Part shown: in pieces, positions 1 to 8,756 of the stretch
Layout of the letters: each line of letters opens with the position of its first letter
How positions within the stretch are numbered: position 1 is the first letter of the stretch
Origin: an uncultured Dorea sp.
GTDB taxonomy: Bacteria; Bacillota; Clostridia; Lachnospirales; Lachnospiraceae
Assembly: GCA_934295165.1 (NCBI GenBank)
Contig: CAKRAT010000021.1
Span: 1-32,323, forward strand
DNA length: 32,323 bases
Direction of reading: 5' to 3'
Notes under the pieces: model-generated
Told to the model about the DNA's origin: nothing
Seen by the model: only the letters and a program-made list of their open reading frames with translations
Database searches by the model: none
Program-made: the position numbers and the translations under genes

Positions 1-84
1 TCATCGTCCCAGTCATCATCGTCGTCATCGTCCCAGTCATCATCGTCGTCATCGTCCCAGTCATCATCGTCGTCATCCCAGTCG
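1..84 (-). repeat. 24-bp tandem repeat encoding W-D7 octapeptides
   Basis: Three identical 24-bp units start at 1, 25 and 49, followed by a shortened unit to about 84. The period is a multiple of three and stays in frame with the minus-strand gene, so each unit encodes Trp plus seven Asp. The array may continue beyond the window. Copy number probably changes by slippage without breaking the frame. Confidence 0.9.
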
Positions 85-260
85 TCATCTTCCAGATAAC
101 TATATGTCTCATTCTCAGATACCCATCCGATTCCATATGGAAATTGATGTGCGATATCTGCCATGGTCGTTCCCATCCCCCAGGATACTGAACAACAAAT
201 GATTCCGATCAGAAACATGGAACCACACACGATCCAGAATATTTTCCAACGTTTTTTCAT
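1..260 (-). CDS. Membrane-anchored protein with Trp/poly-Asp repeats (partial, C-terminus outside window)
   Basis: The reading frame opens at an ATG at 260, three bases after the stop of the DUF1700-like gene, and stays open to the window edge, so only the first 86 residues are seen. It begins with a basic stretch (MKKRWK) and a hydrophobic segment at about residues 7-27, a signal or membrane anchor. From about residue 58 it becomes a near-perfect octapeptide repeat of one Trp and seven Asp. In PadR-DUF1700 operons of Firmicutes the third gene often encodes a DUF4097 beta-strand (putative adhesin) protein. That identity is inferred from position only, because the diagnostic region is not in the window. 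The acidic repeat would be an extracytoplasmic linker or cation-binding segment. Confidence 0.7.
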   Translation of the reverse strand, partial: MKKRWKIFWIVCGSMFLIGIICCSVSWGMGTTMADIAHQFPYGIGWVSENETYSYLEDDDWDDDDDDWDDDDDDDWDDDDDDDWDD

Positions 261-263
261 CTT

Positions 264-917
264 TTACGCCACCGCCTTTCTGTGAAATGGTTTTCTTAAA
301 ATATATACGATTCCTCTGACGATTCCCGGAAATACGATCATGCAGAGTCTTACGCCGATCACGGTTCCGATTATGCCTATTACCATTACGATAAGCCCCG
401 CTCCAAAGACTCCCAGCGCTACACCGGGATTTGCGAACAGACATCCGATTCCCATTGCGAAAAGCATAATGCCAACCACCGCCACCGCCACAAATGCGAT
501 TACAATTGCCGCAAATACGCAGAACACTGCGATTACAATTCCTGCAATCAACGCCAGAAGCCCTATTCCAAGCGGTATCACAATCGGAAATCCGATCACT
601 ACAATTGCTATGATCATCGCCCATTTTAACCATTTATTCGTCCACGGCTTGTTCTCCCTGCTTTCCTCATAATCATAGGTTCCGTTATCCTGATATATTT
701 TATTATCTTTTTCATCCTTGTATGTATCTTCCCGGTCTGCCTTGATCTTCATCGCCACTTTTTCCGGACTTTCCAGTTCTTCTATGACCTTCTGTTCATT
801 CTCAGATCCTGCATCATCAAAATAATCATTATAATATTTCAACGCATCGATCCGGTCCTCCTCCGGAATATCCATCAGAAGTCCGGACAGCGTCTCCATA
901 AATTCTATTCTGTTCAT
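264..917 (-). CDS. DUF1700-like (HAAS-domain) membrane protein
   Basis: A 217-residue protein. Residues 1 to about 65 form a soluble helical domain (MNRIEFMETLSGLL, then EEDRIDALKYYNDYFDDAG) typical of the DUF1700/HAAS family. It is followed by a charged linker and three or four very hydrophobic Gly/Ile/Val/Ala-rich membrane segments from about residue 95 to 205. The start overlaps the PadR stop as ATGA (914-917), which implies translational coupling. Members of this family are regularly encoded beside a PadR-like repressor and a DUF4097 protein and are thought to act in envelope-stress response. No enzymatic motif is seen; the precise role is unknown. Confidence 0.85.
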   Translation of the reverse strand: MNRIEFMETLSGLLMDIPEEDRIDALKYYNDYFDDAGSENEQKVIEELESPEKVAMKIKADREDTYKDEKDNKIYQDNGTYDYEESRENKPWTNKWLKWAMIIAIVVIGFPIVIPLGIGLLALIAGIVIAVFCVFAAIVIAFVAVAVVGIMLFAMGIGCLFANPGVALGVFGAGLIVMVIGIIGTVIGVRLCMIVFPGIVRGIVYILRKPFHRKAVA

Positions 918-1237
918 TCTAGTCTACCTCCCTCAAACAATTCGCTGATCTTCCCGGAATATTCTTTCCATTCCTTCTGATACATGGCAAGCTGTGTTCT
1001 TCCGCTGTCTGTCACTTTATAGTAGCGTCTGTTTCTTCCGTCAAACTGCCGGTCATAAACTTCCAGGTATTCTCCTTTCTGCAGTCTCCTGAGCACCGGA
1101 TATAATGTAGATTCTGATACATCAATTGCTTTTCTTACATCCTGTGTAATCTTATATCCATAAGTTCCTTCATCTTCCCACGATACTACTGCCAGCACAA
1201 TTGCATCCAGAAGAGCAGCACCTGTATTAAAAACCAT
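914..1237 (-). CDS. PadR-family transcriptional regulator
   Basis: A 107-residue winged-helix regulator. The N-terminal half (LDAIVLAVVSWEDEGTYGYK, then SESTLYPVLRRLQKGEYLEV) carries the PadR helix-turn-helix, and the wing follows (GRNRRYYKVTDSGR). The frame extends upstream to 1285, but the start at 1237 is chosen because AGGGAG sits eight or so bases before it and the family normally begins near this point. The stop overlaps the next ATG by four bases. PadR proteins usually repress their own operon; the promoter upstream contains dyads that overlap the -10 box, consistent with autoregulation. The ligand is unknown. Confidence 0.92.
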   Translation of the reverse strand: MVFNTGAALLDAIVLAVVSWEDEGTYGYKITQDVRKAIDVSESTLYPVLRRLQKGEYLEVYDRQFDGRNRRYYKVTDSGRTQLAMYQKEWKEYSGKISELFEGGRLE

Positions 1238-1285
1238 GCTCTCACTCCCTTTCGCATCACTATCCAATATTATTTTGTTACGCAT

Positions 1286-1314
1286 ATTATACGGTGTATA
1301 ATATAGTATGTCAA
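1286..1314 (-). promoter_or_regulatory. Consensus sigma-A promoter with overlapping dyad for the PadR operon
   Basis: On the minus strand TTGACA (1309-1314), a 17-bp spacer and TATAAT (1286-1291) match the vegetative consensus exactly. A perfect 7-3-7 inverted repeat, ATTATAC-GGT-GTATAAT (1286-1302), covers the -10 box. A second dyad, TATGT-CA-ACATA (1307-1318), covers the -35 box. Such a strong promoter would need a repressor, and the PadR protein it drives is the obvious candidate. Confidence 0.75.
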
Positions 1315-1463
1315 CATATATTACGTATGTTACAAAATTGTAAGATTTATATCACTTGCGGACACATAGTAATGCAGAGAACTTCCTTCCCTGGTAGCTT
1401 TTCTTGTATACTTTTGCATCTACAGGTCCTGGCACTTGCAGCTTCTCTTATATATTTTGTTAT

Positions 1464-1523
1464 AAAAAAACGTATCCTGATTGAGGTGCCTGAGGCTCTC
1501 CCACAATCCGAATACGCTTTTTT
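1464..1523 (-). terminator. Strong, probably bidirectional intrinsic terminator after addA
   Basis: The outer 13-base arms (1471-1483 and 1504-1516) pair with one mismatch and one G-U. An inner GCCT-C-AGGC element lies within them. The hairpin is flanked by a run of A on the left (T tract for minus-strand transcripts, 1464-1470) and a run of T on the right (1517-1523), so it can stop transcription in both directions. It marks the end of the dapF-addB-addA unit. Confidence 0.88.
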
Positions 1524-1578
1524 CCTATATAGTTTTCATTCTAATCTTCTAATATATTTTAAGCTTTTTCTAGATTTT

Positions 1579-4500
1579 CTATTTTATATAAATCTCTTTT
1601 TTCAAACTAAATGAATATATAATCTTTTCTTTTACCTTCTTCCCGGACATCTGTTCCAGAGCCTTTGCATAATAGCGAAGCTGTTCCTGGTATTTTTCTG
1701 CCAGTTCTTCCCCGCATTTTGCCTTATCGGTCTTATAATCCAGCACAACCAGTCCGTCCGGTTCTTCAAAGTAAGCGTCAATGATTCCCTGTACCAGAAT
1801 CAGTTCTCCGTCTTCTTCCTCCGGATACAACTCTTTCGCACCGATTCCAAGCACAAATGGCTGTTCCCTCCAAAGTTTCTGATTGCCGGCTGCTTCCCGC
1901 ATCCGCTTTCCTGCAACGGATTCCACAAATCCAAGAATGTCAGTCCACCGAATACATGCTGCTGCGTCTTCTTCTATCCGCCCTCTTTTGACCTGATCCG
2001 CAAGCCATCTGGTAAACCATTGCCTCCATGCTTCTTGTATATCAGACTCTTTTGCCATAGTTCTGTCATCTTTTTCTACTATACCGTCATAATTCACAGC
2101 CATAGTATTCTGCATATCAACGAAATCCAAAAGTTCCATCACACGGTGATATGCCGTACCTCGCGGCGCCCCGGTCAGAACCTCTTCTTCCTGCATGAAC
2201 TTTGGAAGCAGTGAAACCACCTCCAGCTCTTCATATAAGAGTTCCCCCTGTTCTTCCACTTCCTCCAGACCGCCATCCCCCGCAATCTCATAGGCCCTTT
2301 TTTTCAGTTCCGTAACTGTAAATTTTAACTTTCTCGTACTGCTCTTTTCATACGGATAGGAAAATGCGAACTGCTCCTGCATCATTTCATGCAACTTTGG
2401 TTCATAGATTTCTCCGGTATTCCAATTTTCAAGAATGACTCTTGAAAGTCCGCTTTTTTCTTCTTCCTCTATGCTGTCCTTTACTACATCTTCCACATGC
2501 AGGATCTGCAGACGGAACAGATCTTCCTGCTGGCAGGACTGCACTGCCGGTAAGATCCAGTCCCAGTACGTTGAAGCATGACTGAGCTGTGAAAATGTCA
2601 GATCTTTCATCTTCTCTTCCGGTTTGGAAAGGGTTCCTGTGATGATCAGCTTTTCCTTCGCACGGGTCAATGCCACGTACAATACACGGAGTTCCTCTCC
2701 CAGGCTTTCCATGGCTTCTTCTTTCTGGATCACTTTCTTGATAATACTTGGAATCTTTGTCCGGTATTCCAGGTTCACCGCATCCAGTCCGACTCCCATT
2801 CCGGCATGAAGTGCCACTGCGCTCCTTGCATCCTGCATATTGAAACGTTTGCCCATTCCGGCTACAATCACGACCGGGAACTCCAATCCTTTACTTTTGT
2901 GGATTGTCATCACACGCACCGTATCGGAATGCTCATCCTCAATGCTCGCTTCTCCATAATCCACATCGTATTTCTGCAACTGCTCTATATACCTTACGAA
3001 ATGAAATAATCCCTTATAGCTGGTGGACTCATACGCCCTTGCCTTTTCGATCAGCATATCCAGATTGGCTTTGCGCTGTGCGCCGCCCGGCATGGCTGCC
3101 ACATAATCTCCGTATCCAGTTGTCTCCAGAATCTTCCACAACAGCTCATGCATCGGTGTATACGGAACAATTCTTCTGAGTTCATCCATCTGCCCCAGAC
3201 ATTTTTCAAGTTTCACCCGGATCTTTGGCTCTTCTCCATGTTCCCGGTATTCTGCCACACTGGTAAAGAATGGCACATCTGGGTAGCCACACCGGATCTT
3301 CGCCAGCTCTTCCTCCGACAATCCTGCAAAAGAAGAACTTAAGACTGCTGCCAGAGGAATGTCCTGTCTCCGGTTATCCAGAACTCTTAAGTAGTCCAGA
3401 AGCACTCCGATCTCCTGCGTCTGAAAATATCCTTCACTGGTTCCCGCATAGGCCGGAACCCCCTCTCGGTTCAGTACTTCCGTAAATACATCTGCAAATC
3501 CTTTGATACTTCTCGTCAGAATCACAATATCCGAATACCGGGCATTCCGCAATTCTCCGGTTTCTTTATCTGTCACTTTCTGCGACCTGAGAAGTTCCCG
3601 GATCCGCATCGCGATCATACGCGCTTCTAATTCTCTTTCTGACGCAATCCTCTCTTTCTCTGCTTCATCCGTTGTTCCCGCTCCGGCTCCCGGCTTCTTT
3701 TCGTCTGATTTCTTGTCATCCGATTCCTCATCATCTTTTCTCTGATATGCCTCCAGGTCACTATCCATCACGAGGATTTCAGTTTCCAGATTGTCATTTT
3801 CCGGATATTCCGCTCCCGGATAAAGTGCCGCCTGGTCATCATACACAATGCCTCCGAGCCGCTCCGTCATGATCTGGCGGAAGATGGCATTGGCGCCTTC
3901 CAGCACTTCTTTCCGGCTTCGGAAATTCTTATGCAGATCAATTCTCTGCGTCTGACTTTCTTCTATATTATATGTGTGGAACTTCTCCATGAATAATTCC
4001 GGTCTCGACAGCCGGAACCGGTAAATGCTCTGTTTGACGTCTCCTACCATAAAGATATTATACCGGCCGCTTCCGCAGGTGGATACACTGGTAAGAATCG
4101 TCTCCTGTATCAGGTTACTGTCCTGATATTCGTCGATCATGATCTCCTGGAACTGCTTCTGATATTCTTCCGCTATTTTGGACGGGACAAAACCTTTCTC
4201 CGTTTTCTCTGTCAGAATCCGAAGCGCATACTGTTCCATATCCGAAAAGTCGATCATGTTCTGATCACGCTTCTGCTCTTCGAACTTTTCTGCAAATAAC
4301 CGTACAAGATCTGCCAGTTCTTCCATCGCCGGTGCACATAATTTCAGATCTTCTACCAGTTCTTCCGGGCTTTCGTAAAAATACTGGCTGCTGATATTCT
4401 TTACAATGCCTTTTACCAGTTCCCTTATTTTTTTAACCTGATCGATCTTTTCTTCCGAAACGGTCTTATCTTTGTTCGGCGCAATTCTTGCCCATTTTAC

Positions 4501-5328
4501 ATTTGCAAACGCTTCTGCCATCTTCCGGTAAGATGTGATACCGGTCAGATTTTCGATCACCTGCATATCCTTATCCAGCGTTGTCTCATACACAGCCGGA
4601 CCATTCGGACTTAATGCGATCTTCTCCGCATGAAACAGCAGATCTTTTGCATCTTCCAGATTCTTCCGAATATCTGTTATCACCTTTTTCATAAAGCTGT
4701 CCGTCTCAAGTGCTTCCACATCCGGTATTCCGTACGCCTCCACACACGAATCCAGCCACGCCTCACTGTCCGGATAGCTTCTAGAAAACTCATAGATTTT
4801 CAGTATCAGATCTTCAATCTTCTTATCATTTCTTCCTGTACTGTAGGCTGCTGCAAAATCAAGGAACCGTTTACTTCCTTCCTGGTATTTCTCTTCCAGC
4901 ATCTCTTCCAGTACATCATGTCTTAACAGCTTCAGTTCGCCCTCTTCTCCGATCCGGAAGCCCGGATCGATATCGACCGCATGAAAATGATCACGGATCA
5001 CGGAGAGACAAAAGCTGTGAATGGTCGTAATCTGTGCATTATGGATCAGTGTTGCCTGCTGTTTCAGATGTTCATCATCCGGGCATTCCGCCAGCTTCTT
5101 CTCAATCGCCAGCCGGATTCTTTCTTTCATTTCCGATGCCGCTGCCTCGGTAAAGGTCACGATCAGAAGCTTATCTACATCCATCGGAGGATCATCTGCT
5201 GTCAGCATGGTAATAATACGCTCTACCAGAACCGCCGTCTTTCCCGAACCGGCTGCCGCCGATACCAGAATATTACGGTTTCTTAACTGTATGACTTTCT
5301 GCTGTTCTTCGGTCCATTTCACTTCCAT
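1579..5328 (-). CDS. addA: ATP-dependent helicase/nuclease subunit A (AddA)
   Basis: A 1249-residue UvrD-type helicase with a C-terminal RecB-family nuclease, the usual AddA length. It forms AddAB with the next protein upstream and processes double-strand breaks for RecA loading. Visible motifs are Walker A AAAGSGKT (24-31), Walker B/motif II MIDEYQDSN (near 397), helicase motifs MTIHKSKGLEFP and VLYVALTRAKE, and the PD-(D/E)XK nuclease core LDYKTDK (Asp1197, Lys1199) with the partner acidic residue in QGIIDAYF. A charged low-complexity insert rich in Asp, Lys and Glu lies at about 530-565. The ATG is two bases after the addB stop, and its ribosome site AAAGGAGG lies inside the last addB codons, implying coupled translation. 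Confidence 0.97.
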   Translation of the reverse strand: MEVKWTEEQQKVIQLRNRNILVSAAAGSGKTAVLVERIITMLTADDPPMDVDKLLIVTFTEAAASEMKERIRLAIEKKLAECPDDEHLKQQATLIHNAQITTIHSFCLSVIRDHFHAVDIDPGFRIGEEGELKLLRHDVLEEMLEEKYQEGSKRFLDFAAAYSTGRNDKKIEDLILKIYEFSRSYPDSEAWLDSCVEAYGIPDVEALETDSFMKKVITDIRKNLEDAKDLLFHAEKIALSPNGPAVYETTLDKDMQVIENLTGITSYRKMAEAFANVKWARIAPNKDKTVSEEKIDQVKKIRELVKGIVKNISSQYFYESPEELVEDLKLCAPAMEELADLVRLFAEKFEEQKRDQNMIDFSDMEQYALRILTEKTEKGFVPSKIAEEYQKQFQEIMIDEYQDSNLIQETILTSVSTCGSGRYNIFMVGDVKQSIYRFRLSRPELFMEKFHTYNIEESQTQRIDLHKNFRSRKEVLEGANAIFRQIMTERLGGIVYDDQAALYPGAEYPENDNLETEILVMDSDLEAYQRKDDEESDDKKSDEKKPGAGAGTTDEAEKERIASERELEARMIAMRIRELLRSQKVTDKETGELRNARYSDIVILTRSIKGFADVFTEVLNREGVPAYAGTSEGYFQTQEIGVLLDYLRVLDNRRQDIPLAAVLSSSFAGLSEEELAKIRCGYPDVPFFTSVAEYREHGEEPKIRVKLEKCLGQMDELRRIVPYTPMHELLWKILETTGYGDYVAAMPGGAQRKANLDMLIEKARAYESTSYKGLFHFVRYIEQLQKYDVDYGEASIEDEHSDTVRVMTIHKSKGLEFPVVIVAGMGKRFNMQDARSAVALHAGMGVGLDAVNLEYRTKIPSIIKKVIQKEEAMESLGEELRVLYVALTRAKEKLIITGTLSKPEEKMKDLTFSQLSHASTYWDWILPAVQSCQQEDLFRLQILHVEDVVKDSIEEEEKSGLSRVILENWNTGEIYEPKLHEMMQEQFAFSYPYEKSSTRKLKFTVTELKKRAYEIAGDGGLEEVEEQGELLYEELEVVSLLPKFMQEEEVLTGAPRGTAYHRVMELLDFVDMQNTMAVNYDGIVEKDDRTMAKESDIQEAWRQWFTRWLADQVKRGRIEEDAAACIRWTDILGFVESVAGKRMREAAGNQKLWREQPFVLGIGAKELYPEEEDGELILVQGIIDAYFEEPDGLVVLDYKTDKAKCGEELAEKYQEQLRYYAKALEQMSGKKVKEKIIYSFSLKKEIYIK

Positions 5329-5330
5329 AC

Positions 5331-8300
5331 TCAGATTCCTCCTTTCCCGTCATTTTCTGATTCACTCTGCTCCTGCCGCATCGCTGCCATGGCCTCTTCT
5401 TTTCCCGTCGTCCCGATATCCCGGTATTCATATCCCGGAACCTTGACATCAAATCCACATACCTGACGGTATGGACAGTAATCACATCCGCTTTCCTGTC
5501 CACGCTTATACGGAAGAGCACCTACATCTCCATTTAATATCTTCGTTCTTGCATCTTCCATCTGCCTTTTTGCATGTGCGATCATTGCGGAGAAATCTTC
5601 TCCTGCAACCACTTTGGAATATCCTGACACACTGCCGTTCTTGTTATATTTTACCGGAACTGCCATGGACTCGCCTGAAGTGTTGTGATCCAGATGCTTC
5701 AGGATCTCTGGCTCAAGCGGAATGATCCCGTCTGGCTTTAACTGCTTTAAAACAGCCCGTTCTGCTTCTTCTTTATCCTCCGTCTTATCAACTAACGGAT
5801 CCTGGATACGGTAATAGAACACACCCGCCGGGATTACTTCCTTCTCCGGATGGCGCTTTTTCTGAAATGCAACTGCTGCATCCATATAGATCATAAGCTG
5901 CAGCTGCAGACCATGATACAGCGCAACCACATCAAATGACTTACTTCCGGTCTTATAGTCCATGACCTTGACATATACCTGATCTTCCGTCTCACATATA
6001 TCGACACGGTCAATCTTTCCGCCAAAGAAACGCAGTTCGTATGCCTCCGGTACAAAATCTCCCGCTTTCAACTGGTTTGTAAGTGCCCACACGGTTCTCT
6101 CCAGCATCTGCTTCATACGCACGATCAGCTGTTCATTTCTCGCCGTACTGTACAATACAGAATTGCCATAATCCGTAATAGCCTCTTCCACACATGCATC
6201 GATCAGTTCTTTCCGCTGTTCTTCTGTCAGAACCGTCCAGCCGCCTGCCTCTGACGCCTTTTTGGAAAATGATTCCAATGCACTGTGACATACATTTCCC
6301 AGATCCACCGCCTTAAATTCATACACCGGACGCTCCTTCAGACGCAGTCCATAGGCAAGGAAATGTGCACACGCACAGGTCGCATATCGCTCCATCCTCG
6401 TGATACTTCCTTCGAAATGCCCGCCATACAGCTCTTTTGCCACACGCTCAGACAACTGATCATCCGGCCGTCTGTAGTACCATGCCTGTAAAAGCCGGTC
6501 CACTGCTGCTTTCCAATGCGGATCTTTCTGATACCATGTATACAATTCCTGCCAGGTGAGATCCAGATTCTTCTCCTGCAGTCCCCGGATCAGATACGAA
6601 ATTCCCGTCTTCTCGGTCAGCTCTTTTTCCTGCAGTTCTTTTTCTTCTTCATCCTGTACCTTTAATCCCGGATACAGCCTTAACAGTTCCTGAATCAGAT
6701 ACGACGGACGCTGGGATTTTCCATCTGACGATACCTTACTGTAATAGATTTTCAACTTTTCTGCCGGTTTCGTCAGGTTCATATACAGATAAAATTTCTG
6801 GACATATGCTTTTTCCTTGCCGCCTGCCGACAATGCAAGGTCAGCCTGCTGGAATTTCTCCCTGTCACGCTCAGATAATAATCCGGTTCTGAGTAAGGCT
6901 CCCGGAAGGAAACTGTCATTTGCTCCCAAAAAAAAGAGTGCCTTGATATCCTTCAGTCTCGTTCTCTGCATGTCTCCGGCCACTACCTGGTCTACACTTG
7001 GCGGAATCACACCGACCCTCGCCTCTTCCAACCCGGCATCCAGAAGCTTGCAGTATTCGTTCAGGGCCACCGTTTCCTCTCCAAGAAGTTCTACGAACTT
7101 GTCAAACAATTCCATAATAATCCGGTAGACCTGGGCATACTCTTTGGCAAGTGCCAGTTCTCCCGCTTTCTGGAATTCTTCTTCCGTCCTTTGCAGGCGC
7201 TCCTGTATATTCTCTTTCACCATGAATTCATACACTGCAATGGTAATATCCTTTACCGTTTTCCTCTTCTGCTTCAGCACAAACATCAGGTTATCCACTT
7301 TTTCTACCAGTTGTACGCGGTAATGATTCAGACGATCCAGTTCCTCTTCTTCCATCCCTTTCAGTCTGCGGATCCACCGGTTCTGCCAGCCCTTATATCC
7401 AAAGATTCCAAGTCCGATCACATAATTTTCCAGTTCATCGACTTCTTCACTGGTAAATCCGGCCAGATTGGTTCGTAAGAATCGGAACACACTTTCATAT
7501 GAGAAATTTCTCTCCGCCATATTCAGAAGACTTCTGATATACTCTACAAATGAATTCAGAAGAATACTTCTCTTATGGTCCATAAACACCGGAATCCCGT
7601 ATGTCTCAAATGCCTGTTCCAGATGATCTCCATATGCATTCATATCACTGACAATCACACCGATCTCTCTGTAACGGTAATGCTCTTTACGCACAAGCCT
7701 GCGGATTCCTTCTGCCACCGCATCTGCTTCCTGCCTCGGATTTCCCGCCACATGGATCTCCAGATTTTCCGGTTCTTTTTCATATTTTCCTGCCCCGTAC
7801 CGGAAGATATTCCGCTCCAGAAATGCCAGTTCCCGGTTCTTTTCAAATCGTTTTACCGGATACCCATACAGGCAGACCGGCTCTTCTACCTCAATATGAT
7901 CTTCTCTTGCAAGTCTCACCAGCGTTGTCACCATCTGCTTACTCAGTCCGAATAACTGATATGGATGCTTATAGGTATATGGATTCTCCCGTTCATCCAT
8001 CGTAACCGTCACCCATACTTCCCGGCATCGCCGCATCAGCTCCAGCATCAGCCGGTTCTGCACCGGAGTAAATCCGGTAAATCCATCCAGCACCACAACA
8101 CTGTTCTTCAGAAGTTCCGACTCTTTCACCTGCCGGCTCAGCACATCCAGAAGCTCTTCCTTCGTAATATACCGTTCTCTTAAGTAATCCTGAAAGCCTT
8201 CATATAAAAGCTGGATATCTTTTAACTTGTAATACAATCTGGATTCTTCATCCAGTATATGCAGCATCTCATCAATCTCATCTTCCCCGATATCATACTG

Positions 8301-8690
8301 GGTAAACTCAGAGATTACAGATTTGACCTCACTGATATATCCAAGTTTCTTAATATTCCCCTTCAGTACCGTCAGTTTCTCCTCATAATCCCCCGCAATC
8401 TTTCTGAGGATCAGGTTTTTCCCCTCATCATCCAGAACCGGAAGCTTCTTTGCACCGGTTTCTTCAAAGACACGGTAGGCAAGTCTTGCAAAGCTCAGTA
8501 CATCGATGTTCATGATACCGTGTCTCGGGTGCATGCTGACCAGATCTTTCTGCGTCTGCATTGTGAACTGCTCCGGTACGAGCACTATGAAATTCTCCTG
8601 TGGATATTTTTCAGATTCTTCTATGACATGCTGATATAAATACGTTGATTTTCCTGAGCCGGATGGCCCGAATACAAATTTTAAAGGCAT
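5331..8690 (-). CDS. addB: ATP-dependent helicase/deoxyribonuclease subunit B (AddB)
   Basis: An 1119-residue partner of AddA. Walker A is FGPSGSGKST (7-16). The C-terminal nuclease carries VMDYKTGSKS. Four cysteines for the AddB-type 4Fe-4S cluster are present: one at 772 (or 774) before the nuclease domain, and Cys1069, Cys1072 and Cys1078. The C-x2-C-x5-C spacing is that of Bacillus AddB. AddB recognises recombination hotspot sequences and contributes the second nuclease. The ATG at 8690 follows AAGGAGG closely but is buried in an 11-bp inverted repeat. It lies 66 bases after dapF on the same strand. Confidence 0.97.
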   Translation of the reverse strand: MPLKFVFGPSGSGKSTYLYQHVIEESEKYPQENFIVLVPEQFTMQTQKDLVSMHPRHGIMNIDVLSFARLAYRVFEETGAKKLPVLDDEGKNLILRKIAGDYEEKLTVLKGNIKKLGYISEVKSVISEFTQYDIGEDEIDEMLHILDEESRLYYKLKDIQLLYEGFQDYLRERYITKEELLDVLSRQVKESELLKNSVVVLDGFTGFTPVQNRLMLELMRRCREVWVTVTMDERENPYTYKHPYQLFGLSKQMVTTLVRLAREDHIEVEEPVCLYGYPVKRFEKNRELAFLERNIFRYGAGKYEKEPENLEIHVAGNPRQEADAVAEGIRRLVRKEHYRYREIGVIVSDMNAYGDHLEQAFETYGIPVFMDHKRSILLNSFVEYIRSLLNMAERNFSYESVFRFLRTNLAGFTSEEVDELENYVIGLGIFGYKGWQNRWIRRLKGMEEEELDRLNHYRVQLVEKVDNLMFVLKQKRKTVKDITIAVYEFMVKENIQERLQRTEEEFQKAGELALAKEYAQVYRIIMELFDKFVELLGEETVALNEYCKLLDAGLEEARVGVIPPSVDQVVAGDMQRTRLKDIKALFFLGANDSFLPGALLRTGLLSERDREKFQQADLALSAGGKEKAYVQKFYLYMNLTKPAEKLKIYYSKVSSDGKSQRPSYLIQELLRLYPGLKVQDEEEKELQEKELTEKTGISYLIRGLQEKNLDLTWQELYTWYQKDPHWKAAVDRLLQAWYYRRPDDQLSERVAKELYGGHFEGSITRMERYATCACAHFLAYGLRLKERPVYEFKAVDLGNVCHSALESFSKKASEAGGWTVLTEEQRKELIDACVEEAITDYGNSVLYSTARNEQLIVRMKQMLERTVWALTNQLKAGDFVPEAYELRFFGGKIDRVDICETEDQVYVKVMDYKTGSKSFDVVALYHGLQLQLMIYMDAAVAFQKKRHPEKEVIPAGVFYYRIQDPLVDKTEDKEEAERAVLKQLKPDGIIPLEPEILKHLDHNTSGESMAVPVKYNKNGSVSGYSKVVAGEDFSAMIAHAKRQMEDARTKILNGDVGALPYKRGQESGCDYCPYRQVCGFDVKVPGYEYRDIGTTGKEEAMAAMRQEQSESENDGKGGI

Positions 8691-8717
8691 AAGGTTTCCT
8701 CCTTATGCCTTAGTATA
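8684..8717 (-). promoter_or_regulatory. Hairpin over the addB ribosome site and start, with adjacent -10 box
   Basis: A perfect 11-bp inverted repeat (8684-8694 and 8701-8711) with a six-base loop encloses the addB start. On the minus strand the left arm ends in AAGG, the loop is AGGAAA, and the right arm contains CCTTATGCC with the ATG. In RNA the Shine-Dalgarno and start codon would be largely paired. Immediately upstream is TGTTATACT, an extended -10 (8712-8720), with a weak TATACA -35 seventeen bases before it. Confidence 0.6.
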
Positions 8718-8756
8718 ACACGAATATATGTTTGTGTATAGCCGTAAAAACTGCTT

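Larger units (their letters stand above)
1238..1578. other. Intergenic region between the PadR operon and addA
   Basis: This stretch holds the PadR promoter (1286-1314) and the addA terminator (1464-1523). A 106-codon plus-strand frame runs through it (1294-1614), but it is AT-rich, has no ribosome site and crosses the terminator, so it is not called a gene. Nothing else is seen. Confidence 0.7.

Noticed and set aside
1..84. Possible CRISPR array from the short repeats at the window start
   Set aside because: Units are contiguous 24-mers without spacers and are in frame with a coding sequence.
115..633. A 172-codon minus-strand frame across the DUF1700 gene and the next gene
   Set aside because: It is an alternative frame of two well-supported genes with good coupling; its translation has no recognisable domain.
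1294..1614. A 106-codon plus-strand frame in the gap before addA
   Set aside because: No ribosome site, AT-rich hydrophobic translation, and it crosses both the PadR promoter and the addA terminator.
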